Assembly: GCF_954871325.1 (NCBI RefSeq)
Contig: NC_088775.1
Location: 39,409,561-39,473,560, forward strand
Reading direction: 5' to 3'
DNA: 64,000 bases
DNA from: Gordionus sp. m RMFG-2023
Lineage: Eukaryota > Nematomorpha > Gordioida > Chordodea > Parachordodidae
The position numbers and the translations under genes were made by a program. Position 1 is the stretch's first letter; every line of letters starts with the position of its first letter. The notes below the pieces were generated by a model that saw only the letters and a program-made list of their open reading frames with translations, ran no database searches and was not told the origin of the DNA. Shown piece by piece: positions 1 through 12,507 of the stretch.

Positions 1-2690
1 GAAAAATATTGCTCAACAACATAAGGGACTACAATTATCATTCAAATTATTAAAAATATATTTGTATGTGACTTTTGTAATCTGTTTATATTCATAGTAT
101 ATTTAAAAATATTCAACCAAAATGCTGCTTTATAAATCTTTTAGATATTGATGATTTATTTTATTTATATATACATGATATCAATGATAACCCTTTTAAT
201 TTAGTAGAGGTATTTTTTGAATTACATTTGATTTGTCTATATTATAACTAGATTTGTTATACTTCTTCAAATAAATAATTTAAGCATTCCATTGGTGAAT
301 TTGCTTGTTTTGTATATAATTTACACATTATACTGATTAATTTTTTTAACATTACTAAATTTTATCCATGGCGATACACCTAATTAAAAAATAGGATAAT
401 TTTTATACCATCCTTTATATCTTTTTCAATATAAAAAGAATATTTTTATAAATTAAGCATTTCTTCTTTCATCATCAGAATATAAAATATACAAAATTAC
501 AAAAATAAATATATTCTATATGAAATTTTAAATACACATAATTAAAAAATATTATATCATTATAAATGTAATTTTTTATCAAAATATAAAAAATTTATAT
601 ACATTTGTTTGCAATATATAAATATAAGCAGAGCTGTTAAACCATATTTTTGAAAGTAGTGCGCTATTAGCTACTCTTTTCTACTTTTTAGGCTACTTTA
701 TAAAGAAAATATAAATTAGTTTTATTTTTTGGTTATAATGTAATTGTATATATAAAAATCAACATTTATAAATATTTGAATAGGACTAAAATTATTGTAA
801 TAAAAAATAACTATGATAACATTTATTTTGATACATTATATAAAATCATTTTTATATTATCATCCCCAAGTCTAGACTGGCGATCACTAAGTATAAGTTT
901 TACCTTACTAAATAATTACTCAACACTAACACTTAAGTGTAATGGAGTATTTTATAAATTATTTTTTAAAATAAGAATAATCATTAAAAATGTTATTTTG
1001 AGTATTTTGTGAATTAAAAAAGGCATCTAAAAGATTTTCTATTAGATTATTATCCTTTATTTCAAAAAAATTAACTGAAGAAGTTGCTTTTGGAGTTGTA
1101 ACTAATGTATCTTTGTTTGGTATAAGATTATTAGCTCCATTATTAACTTATCACACTTTAGATCCAAATGACTTAATTTGGCCAGTTTAGTTAAAATTTG
1201 GATGAATCATGGCAGCTAATACATCATCATTGTATAGTTTGAGGAATCTAATTAGTTAAAAAAATTAGTATATTTAAAATATATCTTAATCATTAAAATT
1301 TAATAAATCTCAGAACTTTTAAGTTAGAATAAATTATTCATTCAGTATCAGAACAACTATATCACCTAAATTCTATATAATATTTAATTCTAAGTAATTT
1401 AAACCAATCTAAATTATGGATCAATCATTGGCTAGTATAGAGTCTATGAGGGAATGGCACAAGTTTAGATTTAATATCTAATTTTGTAGATGGGTTACTC
1501 ACATTGGGAATAATATCCCCTCTCCATATTATCCTCACCTTCCATAAATTAAAGGGAAACAGCCACATAAAAAAAATTAAAATATAAAAATGAAATTGAA
1601 TTTTTATTAAAATTATCTGTAGGATTTTCATCGTTAATCCATTGAATTCCAACTTGATCACAGAGAAAATCCATTTCCAATTTTCTTTCACCCATCAAAA
1701 TGGTACTAATTTGATATCATTATGAACAAAATTCCAACTAGGTTTGTTATGAGTTAATAATTACCTGCCTAATTTGAAGATATATTTTTCCTACATAGAT
1801 AAATTTGTAGCCACCTTTTGTTTTTCCGTTAATTTGAAAATATTTTTCAAATTTTGGAAAAGAAAAATTCGTATTATTGTTATCAAAAATTTTATTTTCT
1901 TCTAGTGTACCTTCCATTTGTTAATATTTTTATTGTCTGACTCACATCAATTTCATTATACATTTTAAATAATTTACACATAGGTTTATAATACAAATTT
2001 TGAAAATATATATTTCAATTTCAAAATTAAATAATAAAATATAAAAATTATAAATAATTAATTATGAAATGATATTTAAGTTTTCGTGTTTATAGTTATA
2101 ATTATACTTTTCTAAAGGAGAGTGTGTTTTATCTTTACCAACTCTGTATAATAGTCATTTTAGAAAATTACATAACTATAAAAATGGGGCTATTCTACCA
2201 AAAGCTCAACAAATTCAAATATTTCAAAAACTATTAAATCATCATGAAATATGATATAAAATATGTGAGATGTATATATTTTTCAAATAGAAATGAGATA
2301 CATAGACATCATATAAGATGTGTCGGGAAACATCACCTAAAACGTATCCAAATACGTCTATAATGTATCTATATACCGACACAATTTTTGCAAATATATC
2401 TTAACATAAATACAATTTTTTATAAGATGCTTTTTTATATAATTATCTAAGGTGTGCATGCCTAATTTAGTTTTCTATTTTTAAAATTCAAATTTTGAAG
2501 TGAGCTAATTTTTTTAAATATAGTAAAAAGTTTGTCACATTTTGTTATAATTTTTTGTCATATTTTGTTACAAAGTGTAACAATATCCTGATTTGGAATC
2601 GAAATCACGACTAATTACGATAACTGAACATTTATCGCAGCAGCTTAGCACTATGTTAGCTTAGCGTTATGCCTTCACGGGTTCTCTTAT
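1..2690. other. AT-rich non-coding DNA, upstream of the visible exons
   Basis: No convincing gene. Only short chance open frames occur, and no QARS1 N-terminal exon was recognised. One MITE end is present at 629. A short protein-like run at about 1034-1190 (plus strand, EEVAFGVVTNVSLFGIR) was not assigned to any family. Confidence 0.5.
629..710. mobile_element. One end of a CAGAG-GTTGTTAAA hAT MITE
   Basis: Begins CAGAGCTGTTAAA and continues with alternating agtagc/gctact motifs, as in the MITE end at 8434. Only one end is recognisable; no inverted partner or target duplication was found nearby. Confidence 0.4.
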
Positions 2691-2699
2691 TTTATTTTT

Positions 2700-3355
2700 A
2701 TTTATTTATTTTAAAGTTGTCTTTAATTTACACAAAATATCTATATGGGTATCAAATAAAATCTAATTTATATTTTTGACTGATAATATTCACTCTTGAT
2801 CTTAATGGGCTGAACTTAGTGCATCAAATAATAGGTAATGAAAATATCTTGATTCTAATGATAATTATCACCCTAAGTGGTTGGACCTAGGTTTTAGTAG
2901 ATCAATTTTATCGACATAAAATATTGATATGGCATCAAATAAAAGCGAATTAAAATATTTTTTGACTCAGATAATAGTAATCACTCTTGTCTTAATAAGT
3001 TGGACTAGGTCTGGAGAGGGTCGAGGGTTAAAATGGATATCAAATTAAAGATAATTTCTTTTGATTGTAATGGTAATTATCACTCTAAGTGGGCGGGTCT
3101 ATGTCTTGGGGGGTCAGGAAAATTCGTAAGTACAAAATATAAATATGGTTATCAAATATAAGAATTCAAAATTATGTAACTCAAATAATAGTATTTTTTA
3201 TTGGTCGTAATGGGTTTGACTTAGGTCTGGAAAGAGGAGGGGGGGGGGGGTAGAAAATAAAAATTGGATATGGGTATCAAATAAAAGGTAATACTCATCA
3301 TCAAATCAAGGATAAAATTTTCAATCCCCATCATTCTTGATGGGCTCTCTATTAG
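2700..3355 (+). mobile_element. Helitron-like element end with ~110-bp tandem repeats
   Basis: About six degenerate direct repeats of ~110 bp, each with a tatcaaataaaa-like block and a taatgggttggac..ggtctgg block. The array ends in a hairpin (3327-3344, CCCATCA-TTCT-TGATGGG) followed after 7 nt by a degraded TTAG|T. Two other places in the window share this hairpin with an intact CTAG|T end. Hairpin plus CTRR is the known 3' signature of Helitrons. No rolling-circle replicase is visible, so the call rests on the ends only. Confidence 0.45.
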
Positions 3356-3699
3356 TAAATAATAATTGTTACATTTTAACAATACATATACAAAATATAT
3401 AATTATAAGCAATAATTATGAGATTTTTAAAACATTCTCAAATTTTTGTCATCATCCATTGCGTAAAATCAAATATGTCCGGTTTGTTTTTGTAATGAAA
3501 GCTCGGACATTATTAAATTTATTCAAATATTATTTAAATATAAAATATATTTATATAAAAGTACCCAAATATAGATATATCTAAAATCTAGATACAGATA
3601 CTTGTTATTAGCTATAGATTTCACATTTTTCAACTTTAAAATTTTAAATTACTGTAAAGAACAGTCAACCAGAATATAAAATTAGTAGGGTTGGCCCAT

Positions 3700-5600
3700 C
3701 AGTGTTAATAGTAATCAACACATCATCTAAAGGCATGGTACGTTGAAAAATAGGCGCTGACTTAGATAAACCTTTAGAAATAGTAATTGTCAGTAAGTTC
3801 AACTTAATCTCCATTCAAAAGAGGCGCGTCGACTTGTTAAACCAATTAGTTAAAAATCTTCTTTCAGTTTAACATCCACTCGATATTTATTAATATATCC
3901 AAAAGTGTCTTCAAATATTACACCATATTTCTCCAATAAAATAGGTATAACATCACGAACTTGATTAAATTCTTCAATTTCAAAATTTTTAAAACACGGC
4001 TCGACAATTAACTCTTCTGGAGTTTCACAAATATGATGATTAATGAGCTTCCTCACTCAATAAATTAACCATTTCTTCTCTAATTTTTTTTCTCATGCTA
4101 TCCGCAATTATTTTCCTTTCAGTAATATCTGCTGCTAAATCACTATTGTTGGTAACAATATCAAAATAATTATGTTTAGGACTTAGTTGGGCGATCCAAT
4201 CCTACTCATAATAGTCTCCATTTTCCCCACTACCCATAAATTAAGAGCTGTTCTCATTATTAAGAATCACCCTTATTTTGAATTTACCCAAAACCAAAAT
4301 TTCAGATCCTTCAAATTGTCAAATACACATTCTCATTTTCAAGGGTGCCTTTTGGCCAATATTTGTAATATTGTTCACTTGACATTATTAAAATTCTTGC
4401 ACTGTATCAAAGAGTATTTAATATTTTTATTATTAATTTTTAAATTATCATTAGGGCATGAACACTGTCCATCTCTTTTGGTCATTGCAATTTTATACGT
4501 TTTATTGGCTGAATTATATTTATTATATCTTAATTTTTACTTTCAGTATAATCAATATTCATGCTTAAATTCATTCCTGAGTTAAGAGACCCCTTAATAT
4601 CATTTATTTTTTATAAACTCCTAATGGATATTTCTCACATTTATTATTATAACCTTTATTATTCAGGGCATACCGCAATTTAAAAATTTTAATTTCATCA
4701 ATGACCATAAAAATTTCCAGCATTACATCCCTTTTATTTTAGTTAAAATTCGGTTTTCATTCTCATGTCACTAGTTTTTTTTTATTAAATATATCCTCCG
4801 GATCTCTTAAAACACTATATATATTAAATAATTTAATATTATAATGATATGGTCTCTCAACCTTTAATTGATGCTTAGTCATTGCACTTCACTCACGGAT
4901 TGAACACAATTCACCGCGATATGACCAACCTCTTCGCATCTGAATATACAATCCTTCTAGTATTATCTACATTAGTTGACTTAAGTTATGTATATATCTA
5001 CCCCCCCCCCCTCCCCCCGATTAATATTAATATTGGAGGCCTCTGAGGGAACATATTCCAAAAATTTGCTTCTTTCACGAAGTATTTTTCTTAATATGGA
5101 CCACATCGACAAACAATATTGTCCTTATCAATTACTTTTGCATTAAAATTCTCATCAATTTTTCGGTCTAAAAACAATTTTTTTACTATGACCCTTCCGG
5201 CCACAACTATTACAGGTATTTGTAATATTTTTCTTTTATTTTTCCCATTATCTGAATTACCAATATTTTCATTCAAGTGATTCATCTATCACAGACTACG
5301 ATGAATTTTGTTTTATATTACTCAAAACTTTACGTTATATCTTTCGATACACCAGAACTTTTACAAACAGTCGGTACTTCACAAGTACCTGACTCTTCCT
5401 TCCCACTGAAATGATTTATTTGTTTATCCGGATAATTAAATTAAAAATATTTTTTATATCCTCAGATATATTTAATATATTGTCCGCCAGCATCGACATG
5501 TTAATGTTTTTATTGTTTATCGGTATAATAGGAATGCCTAACTTACTCTGCCCTTCATTAACAGAGCGTTTCCTCATATTGTCTTTATTAATAATTTAAT
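3700..5600 (-). mobile_element. Ty3-like LTR retroelement fossil
   Basis: Minus-strand pieces resemble a gag nucleocapsid zone (about 5285-5091) and the segment just before reverse transcriptase (about 4056-3850, LLEKYGVIFEDTFGYINKY, like the pre-RT linker of Ty3/gypsy Pol). It is broken in many places and no LTRs were recognised. Looks old. Confidence 0.45.
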
Positions 5601-6500
5601 AAATGTAAAACTATTTTATCCACACCAACTTTTTTAAATCGACATCCTGGTTAAACGGTAACCATCGAAATAATGGTAATAAAATTATAATAATTGTAAC
5701 AAGTCTATTCAATGTATTTTTTGTTTTTAGAGAAAAATCCGAATGAATGAATAAATATATTTTCTATTTTTTTTACAATATATAAAAAATGGTTGACATT
5801 TTAATTTTATAAAAATAGTAATAATACTAATAACGGTGAAAATAATATTACTCGAAAATAACGGCTAAGGGAAGTTAATTCATTACGGTACATCAAGCCT
5901 AAAATTTTGCCCTCTACATGTCTCTAGGTAGTATATTATAAATAATATGCTCCTAATAATCAAATAGAATTTTTAATTAACTTAAAGAATATCGTTTTTT
6001 CAAAAAAATTCTATGAATTAAATAAAGGTTTGTTGAAAATCATAATTATTCTCCAACATGATAGATACTGAATTTGCTTGGTCCCAAAACCGACGATGAA
6101 ATTCTAGTTGCAGACAATCAAACAATCCCTTCTTATAAAAAAAGTGGACCAGTCAATGTTAAACGAGAAAACGTTAAGACCTTCAAATCAAACTTAACGA
6201 CAGATCATTTGGGTATAACATAAGACACCACCTTATTATTAAGCAGACAACCTCTTTAAAATAATTATGACTTGGCATGATATCTATTTATGTTTTAAAT
6301 TTTTTGAGATCATAAATATATGCCTTATAAAGTCTAAAATCGCGTTTTCAAAAAATATATATGATAGTAGAGTATCAAATTGTATATCATTTTTATAGCT
6401 TTTAAAATATATAAATCTTTTAAAAAATTAAAATATTCTTAATGTTTTTTTATCTCCGATAAAATGTTGAATAAATATTTCGAGAAAGGCCTTTTTTTGG
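5600..6500. other. AT-rich non-coding DNA
   Basis: No gene. A short stretch at about 5850-5920 (acggctaa ... caagcctaaaattttgcc) resembles the inside of the TAGTGTTGTTAAACGGCTC MITE family and may be a decayed copy. Confidence 0.4.
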
Positions 6501-6512
6501 TTAAAACTATGA

Positions 6513-6605
6513 ATGTGTTATTAAACAGCTCGATTTTTGAAAACGGCTAGCCCATTTTAGCCAAAAAATATTACGCAAGCCTGGAGATTTTTTTTAAAGA
6601 GGTTT
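6513..6605. mobile_element. Truncated TAGTGTTGTTAAACGGCTC-family hAT MITE
   Basis: Starts gtgttattaaacagctcgat, then aaaacggctag and attacgcaagcctgga, matching the left arm of the intact copy at 40415. The right terminal repeat is missing. Confidence 0.6.
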
Positions 6606-6639
6606 GTCCGTAAATTATGGAATGACCCTTATATTATCT

Positions 6640-6798
6640 AAGACCTCGTTTATAGCAAGCGCGATTGGCGCAAATGATGCAAAATTATTTGCTAAGCGAT
6701 AATGTTTTTATAAGATTTCATCGTTTCGCTCAGTATTAATAAATCAGTAATAATTTCACATCGTTTGAGCAAATCGCGCTTACTATAAATGCAGCGTA
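6640..6798. mobile_element. ~160-bp MITE with ~45-bp inverted repeats
   Basis: Left arm cgtttatagcaagcgcgatt and right arm aatcgcgcttactataaatg are imperfect inverted complements, continuing with gcaaatgatg against catcgtttgagc. Arms are roughly 80% complementary. Superfamily not determined and target duplication not clear. Confidence 0.6.
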
Positions 6799-6799
6799 A

Positions 6800-8430
6800 G
6801 TAGCATTATATATTAGAGTTGGCAAAAATCATTTGTATTTATAAATTTATTTTCAGTTTTGAAATTTACGAACAAACTATTTTTGGACTAATATACGGAT
6901 TTTATTATATTATTATTACAAAATTGCTTTAATATTAACAATTTCATTTCAATATATTCAATACCAATATTTTTTTAAATATGAGCAAGTTCAAATAATT
7001 ATAGAGATTCTCTATATCCTCTTAAATTTAAACAAAACGGAGTTTTTTAAGGGAGTTCATTATTATATCAATAAATTAATTTAAGGATTATATATAAAAT
7101 ATTTTTATTGAAAAGAAAAAGAAAAAGAGTAATTATTTAAAATATACTAAAAAATAAAATAGATTTGAATCGTGATTTTTAATCAATTTTACTTTATTAT
7201 GCCAATCTTACCAAGTTATAATATATAATATTTATAAATAATTAACACTTAATGCTTGAAATGTTATTGCATCATTTTTTAAAATTGCTGAAGATGTTTA
7301 TTAGAATCATACTGAGAATCGGGTTTTTCATTTAATACTCAATCTTTTGTTGGTAAAAATTAATTTATTTGAATGGTCTTATTCGATTTAATTTGGATGT
7401 GCACTTTGGTTACTACGAGGAAATTGTTATAATTTAAAATAAAATTTATTAAGAATATGCATAATAATTCATTGAATCAAACTTATATGCAGAATCTTGG
7501 TTATATTTAATAAAAGGTGCGGAGGTCGATTTGAAAACTAGGAACGATAAAATCGGCGATCACACAAACGATGATGATCATTTGGGATTTTACAGGACAC
7601 TCAATTTTCATAAGCCAGGTATATTGATAGAAATTATTTCTAGATTACGCCTTAAATATTTTAGATATAAATATCTTTTACATGGTGGGGGGGGGGGGTT
7701 AATTTGTGCTAAATTTACTATTATGCAAATTATACCGATAATCGTAATTTATACAGACACCTGTTTTCTTTTTTATCTTTTAAATTCCACCGAAATAACA
7801 ATTAACTCTTTTGTCTATTATTCATCGTTAGCCGTGGTTTTAATGAAATTTATATATGATTTTCATTATTCATTATGGTTTTGATTCATAATTATTAAAA
7901 CGATATAGCTATCGAAGTATCAGCCTTATTGAGAGCGACCTTTCCAAAATATCCTGTTACTTGTTTATATAGATCTGCTTAATTATTAACACTTATAAAA
8001 TATAAGGTCCCTCAGTTTTTCTTTAGCACGTAATCACGATCTAGGGTTAAATATACTAGTTTTTGAGAAATTAGTCAGATTATTTTGCTTACAAACTAAC
8101 CTCTTTTTAAATATTTGAAAAAAATATAACTCTGATTTATACTATACTACATTATCTATATTAAGAAAACGGATCCAGTAATTTTTTTTAAGGGAGGGGT
8201 TATAAAATATTTTCTAAACACACCGAATTTTTAAATGTAATAAAACAAATTTCAAAAATCGTGTTTTAATTTTTTTTAAATAAAAAACAAAAAGTTGTGT
8301 GTATTAGTTCAAAGTTATGGGATTATATAAAAATTTAACTATATATATATAAAAGATAAAAAAAATTTTTTCAAAGGGCACGTTTTTACACCTAATTTCG
8401 TTTTCTCAAATTTCCATATATTTTTCTTGA
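6800..8430. other. AT-rich non-coding DNA with a poly-G run
   Basis: No gene or element with two ends is recognisable. A G homopolymer at about 7686-7698 interrupts a chance 117-codon open frame (7531-7884) whose composition is not protein-like. Confidence 0.4.
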
Positions 8431-8691
8431 TCCCAGAGTTGTTAAATGCTACTTTCTTCAGTAGCGGTAGCATTAACTGGCTACATTTAAAAAAAAATAG
8501 TGATAGCGTAACTTGCTACTCATTTAGAAAGCGCTACTTCTCTATTTTCAATTTTATATAATAAATACACATAAAATTATTAAAATATATTTATAATTAA
8601 TTCTAAAATCATAATCTTTAATTTTATTAATTTTGAAATTTATAATTAAAAATATGCATTATAAATCGAGTTTTCAAAATAATTAAAATTT

Positions 8692-9228
8692 TTAAATGTC
8701 GACAATAGAGATTGGATAACTTTGGTACAGATCATAAGTAATTTCTCTGGAAAATGTTGATAATATGGAATTTCTTCTACGAGGTCTTGATCCTCTAACT
8801 TCCATCAAGGTGCATCTCTTTACCCAATCATCTTTTGCCTTACGTTCCACATGCCCAAACCATCTTAGTATATTTCTTGGAATTACCACTCCAATCTTAC
8901 TCGTAATTCCTTGCAAGTTTTTCTCTCTCTCAGAGATACCCCACATATCCATCTTATTCTCTTTTCTATTCTTTCTAATTTGGCTTCGTGGGTCGCTTTC
9001 ACTTCTCATGTTTCGCCGCCATGAACTAAATAATTCCTCTAGCTGCTTATGTAAACCTTCCCTTTTAACTTCAGAGAGACTTTTTGATTTATTAGAATAG
9101 ACGATATCTCTCTGAACTTCTTCAATGCTTGTCTGATCCTTGCAACAACAGTAGAATCTATACCACCATCTGACAAAACTATTCCACTTTTCCCAGTGTT
9201 GATACATTGCTAATATCAAAACCACCAT
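8692..9228 (-). pseudogene. LINE C-terminal region after reverse transcriptase
   Basis: A 178-codon frame: basic, with LRWFGHVERKAKDDWVKRCT and RGSRPRRR, the familiar tail of RTE-like polyproteins (RWFGHVxRM...GRPRxRW). It begins within the end of the reverse transcriptase domain and runs to the 3' end of the element. Confidence 0.75.
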
Positions 9229-11760
9229 TTTCTACGTTATCAGTATTATGTACCCCTTTTATGCACGTACAAATATTGCTAACATCACACTTTTTTCTTG
9301 CTACATCTATTATGCACCCATTTCTAGCATCTGGTGCATTGGATCGAATTTATAGCAACTCCTTACCCACATACACAAGGCCAGTTGCCAGATTTCTCCA
9401 TATTCAGATTATACATATCAATCATCACCTTTATCTTTGCTGCATTCATTTTCATGTCATTTGCTTCTATAGCCATCTCTATCAACTTATTTTGCCCTTT
9501 ATACAAGATCATCTGCATATAATAGCTCCCAAGGCCACTACATTAAGAAAAATCATAATGGACTCAACACGGATCCTTGATGAAATCTTACCTTCACTTC
9601 AAAGCTTTCACTATCTTCACATCCGTCCGTACAGCAGTTTGTGCACCTATATATATTGCCATCACTGCCATAACTAACCATTCTTACACACATGATTTTA
9701 TCAAGGCCCATCTAGTAACATCGTGCGGCACCCTGTCAAATGCTTTCTCCAAATCAACAAACGCATAATAAAGTATTTTTTCCTTCGCAAGATACTTCTC
9801 CTGTATTTGTCTCATGACGTCCCTTTACCTATATAAAACCAAACTGCATTTCATCAATTTTCGTTTGTTCTCTTATCCACTTCTCTAACTCTCTCAAATA
9901 CCTTAATTGCATGTTCCAATATAATAACTCCATAAAACCCGCAATTTAAAGGATCACCTTTCCTCTTGTATACAGGATTAATGATATTTGTTCGCCAATC
10001 CTCAGGAATATTTCCTTCTGTGATAATTAGATTGGCTAAATTTATTAACCATTCAAATTCAATCCCTAAGTCATCAGGACCTTTAAATATCTCTGATCGT
10101 TAAACCCCTTGCCTTCCCTTTATTCATCTTATTCACTGCTCTCTTTATTTTGTCCTTGCCAAATTTACACCCTGGACCTACTACCTTTGCACAACTAACA
10201 TCATTATCCCATTCATTTTCTTCGTTCAAAAGTTCTTCCATGTAGATTTTCCAGGTGTTCTTAATAACACTACTATCAATCATCATTTTTCCTTCCATAT
10301 TTTTCAAATATTTAACACCTACCACATCCTATCTCTTTTTGCCATCTGTTTTGCCATTCGGGCTACATTTTCCTTTTTTCTTCTTGTTCAATTTCTTAGC
10401 ATTTCTTTTCGCCATATTGTAAATAACGTTAACACTATTTTCTTTATTATACCATTCTTTGAAGCACCTCCGTTTCTCGTCCACAGCTTTCGCTACCTCC
10501 GGATTCCACAACGATGCCTCCTTATGTTTTGGCGGCCCTTTTGTTCATTCACATACCTCCTCAGTTTCACTCAGGCTTTCATCATGACTTCCCACTAGCC
10601 ATTTACACCATATGCTTTTGCCACCCCCTCCTCTCTTATTGCCAATATCATATTACTAACACTTTCCTTCAATTTCCAAACCGCCTTGGCACACACTTTT
10701 ATTTAATGATCCTGGCGCCTTTAAAAGTGAGATCTCCTATAAGTAGTCGGTGCTGATTAATGCATTCCTCTCCCGGTATCAATTTCACATTCTTTACTAT
10801 GCTCCTATCACATCTCCTTACTAACAAATAATACACTGCACTTTTAGCACTACTCTACTTGTAAGTCACCAGCTTCTCTGATTCTTTAAACATTGTATTA
10901 CAAACAATCATATCCATAGCATCACTAAAATCTAAAATCCTCTCCCCTTCCAGATTTCTCATGCCCTTACTAAAACCTCCATTTACTCCTTCATAACCCT
11001 CACTATTCGCTCCCACATGTTCATTCATATTATCAGCCAGATCTCCTCTTCATTTGCCAGTCTCGATATCGCCCAAATTAGACTGTCCCACCAACCTGAA
11101 GAACATATGCCGAAATAATATTGTATAGCTTTATACCAAAAATCATCTTGATAACCATTATATGGTTATTTAGCCTTTCATTGTCCACCCATTTCTCCGC
11201 AACCAATCCCCCAACGACAGTCTTACCATCATTGCTTCCTTGCCAGAAAAATTTATACTTTTCACTTGTCTTGCCAATCGTTCTTGCGTCATTGCCTTTC
11301 CATCTGGTCTCTTGTATGCAACACACATCTATATGCCTTCTATGCAATACATCGACCACTTCTCCCGCTCTTACCGTCATGCTCCCAACATTCCATGTCA
11401 CGACTCTTACTCTATCTCTAATTTCTCTTCTTATTACCAGGTCGTTTATGACCATTATGTTTCATTTTCACGAATCGTGGTTCCATCAGGTTTCTCATCT
11501 TTCTTTTTGTCGTAGGCAGATGAGGAGGCCCACGGAGTACTTTGGGCTGTACCCCACCCATGCTTTGTTGTAATCATTAGGAAATTTTATAGCATGTTTT
11601 TACAATCGGATGCCCTTCCTGATATCAACCAGATGGTTTTTACACCCCGTCGAGGAGAAAGTGATCCTATTCTAGACCAAGACCACAGGGAACCTTATAG
11701 ACCTTCATTAGCACCTACAGATTTTGCCCCCCCCTCCCGCCACGAGGAGGTTGAAGGTAA
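8698..11760 (-). mobile_element. RTE-type LINE, minus strand, degraded
   Basis: Order on the minus strand: 5' region with ggtgtaaaaaccatctggtt (about 11640), AP endonuclease start, reverse transcriptase, C-terminal tail. The endonuclease shows RVRVVTWNVGSMT and CIQETRWKG; the reverse transcriptase shows [12 protein letters not shown] (about 9770-9720); the tail shows ILRWFGHVERKAKDDWVKRC (about 8890-8800). It is broken into several frames with stops, so it cannot move itself. Plus-strand open frames over it (9207-9677, 11121-11573) are shadows. Confidence 0.85.
11078..11455 (-). pseudogene. LINE endonuclease N-terminal fragment
   Basis: A 125-codon frame. WNVGSM carries the conserved Asn and QETRWKG the catalytic Glu of the APE-type endonuclease that nicks target DNA for target-primed reverse transcription. 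The rest of the domain continues toward 10514 in other frames, so this frame is truncated by mutation. Confidence 0.8.
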
Positions 11761-12334
11761 TATTTTGGGAGAAATTATCTTTATTATCTGAATGTTAAAT
11801 ATAGCTGCTATTATTCACCCTAGTTTGTTGAATTGGCTATACATTAATTTAACCTAATCTAAAGGCAGCTTAATAGGCTAATGGTAAAAATAATACTATA
11901 CCAAACCAGGATACCCTAGCCAGATCAAAAACGCCACCTACTATAGATGATTTTTTGAAATAAATAATAAAACTATTGAAAATATATCAAAATTAGTGTG
12001 AAAAGTAATTAATAGCGCGCTAATTTTAAAAAAAATAGCTAGCAATATCACCCTACTTTTATAAGTAGCGTTTAACAACACTAATTGGTCCATTAAAAAA
12101 ATGATTAATATATAAAATGGACATTTCTATGAGAATCTTTTTCAATTAGGCACTTGACTTTTCATTTTTTTCTGAAACGCATGATCCTTATCAATTTAGG
12201 TTGCCTAAAATCCGCATTATTTGACAATCATTTATTTTTTTAAATGTTAGTATCACACTAATCAAATTTCAATCTATAAATCATGAAAATAATTATTTTT
12301 CTTCCGCAAATAATATTTCCATCACCTCGTTCAG

Positions 12335-12507
12335 GCGAAAATTACAAAACCGATGGTTACGTTATAACGCCCCATACTCCTACTCTACTTAAGGAGCATT
12401 TAGAAAGAACAGGGTCACGGGTGGTTACCCGATTTCCACCCGAACCTAACGGAATTTTGCATGTAGGACACGCCAAGGCCATAAACATTGATTTCGGTTA
12501 TGCACAG
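12335..12507 (+). CDS. QARS1: QARS1 exon a: start of catalytic core with HIGH motif
   Basis: Begins in phase with two bases (gc) completing a glycine codon after a ttcag acceptor, then [18 protein letters not shown] and [16 protein letters not shown], ending at GYAQ before gttttg. HVGH is the ATP-binding HIGH-type motif of the Rossmann fold. An in-frame ATG at 12283 lies in intron sequence and is not the start, because homologues have ~260 residues upstream of this block. Confidence 0.95.

Larger units (their letters stand above)
8434..12083. mobile_element. hAT MITE (CAGAG-GTTGTTAAA type) split by an RTE LINE
   Basis: Left end cagagttgttaaatgctac at 8434 and right end agtagcgtttaacaacacta ending 12083 are inverted complements. 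The flanking octamers cttgatcc and attggtcc agree at 6 of 8 positions, as expected for an aged hAT target duplication. The MITE sequence is interrupted by the minus-strand LINE at about 8698-11760, which must be the later arrival. Confidence 0.65.

Noticed and set aside
4187-4585. 132-codon plus-strand frame
   Set aside because: No domain and AT-driven composition; it lies opposite the minus-strand LTR fossil.
9207-9677. 156-codon plus-strand frame
   Set aside because: It lies antisense to reverse transcriptase sequence of the minus-strand LINE and has no protein-like pattern of its own.
11121-11573. 150-codon plus-strand frame
   Set aside because: Antisense shadow of the LINE endonuclease, which has clear WNVGSM and QETRWKG motifs on the minus strand.
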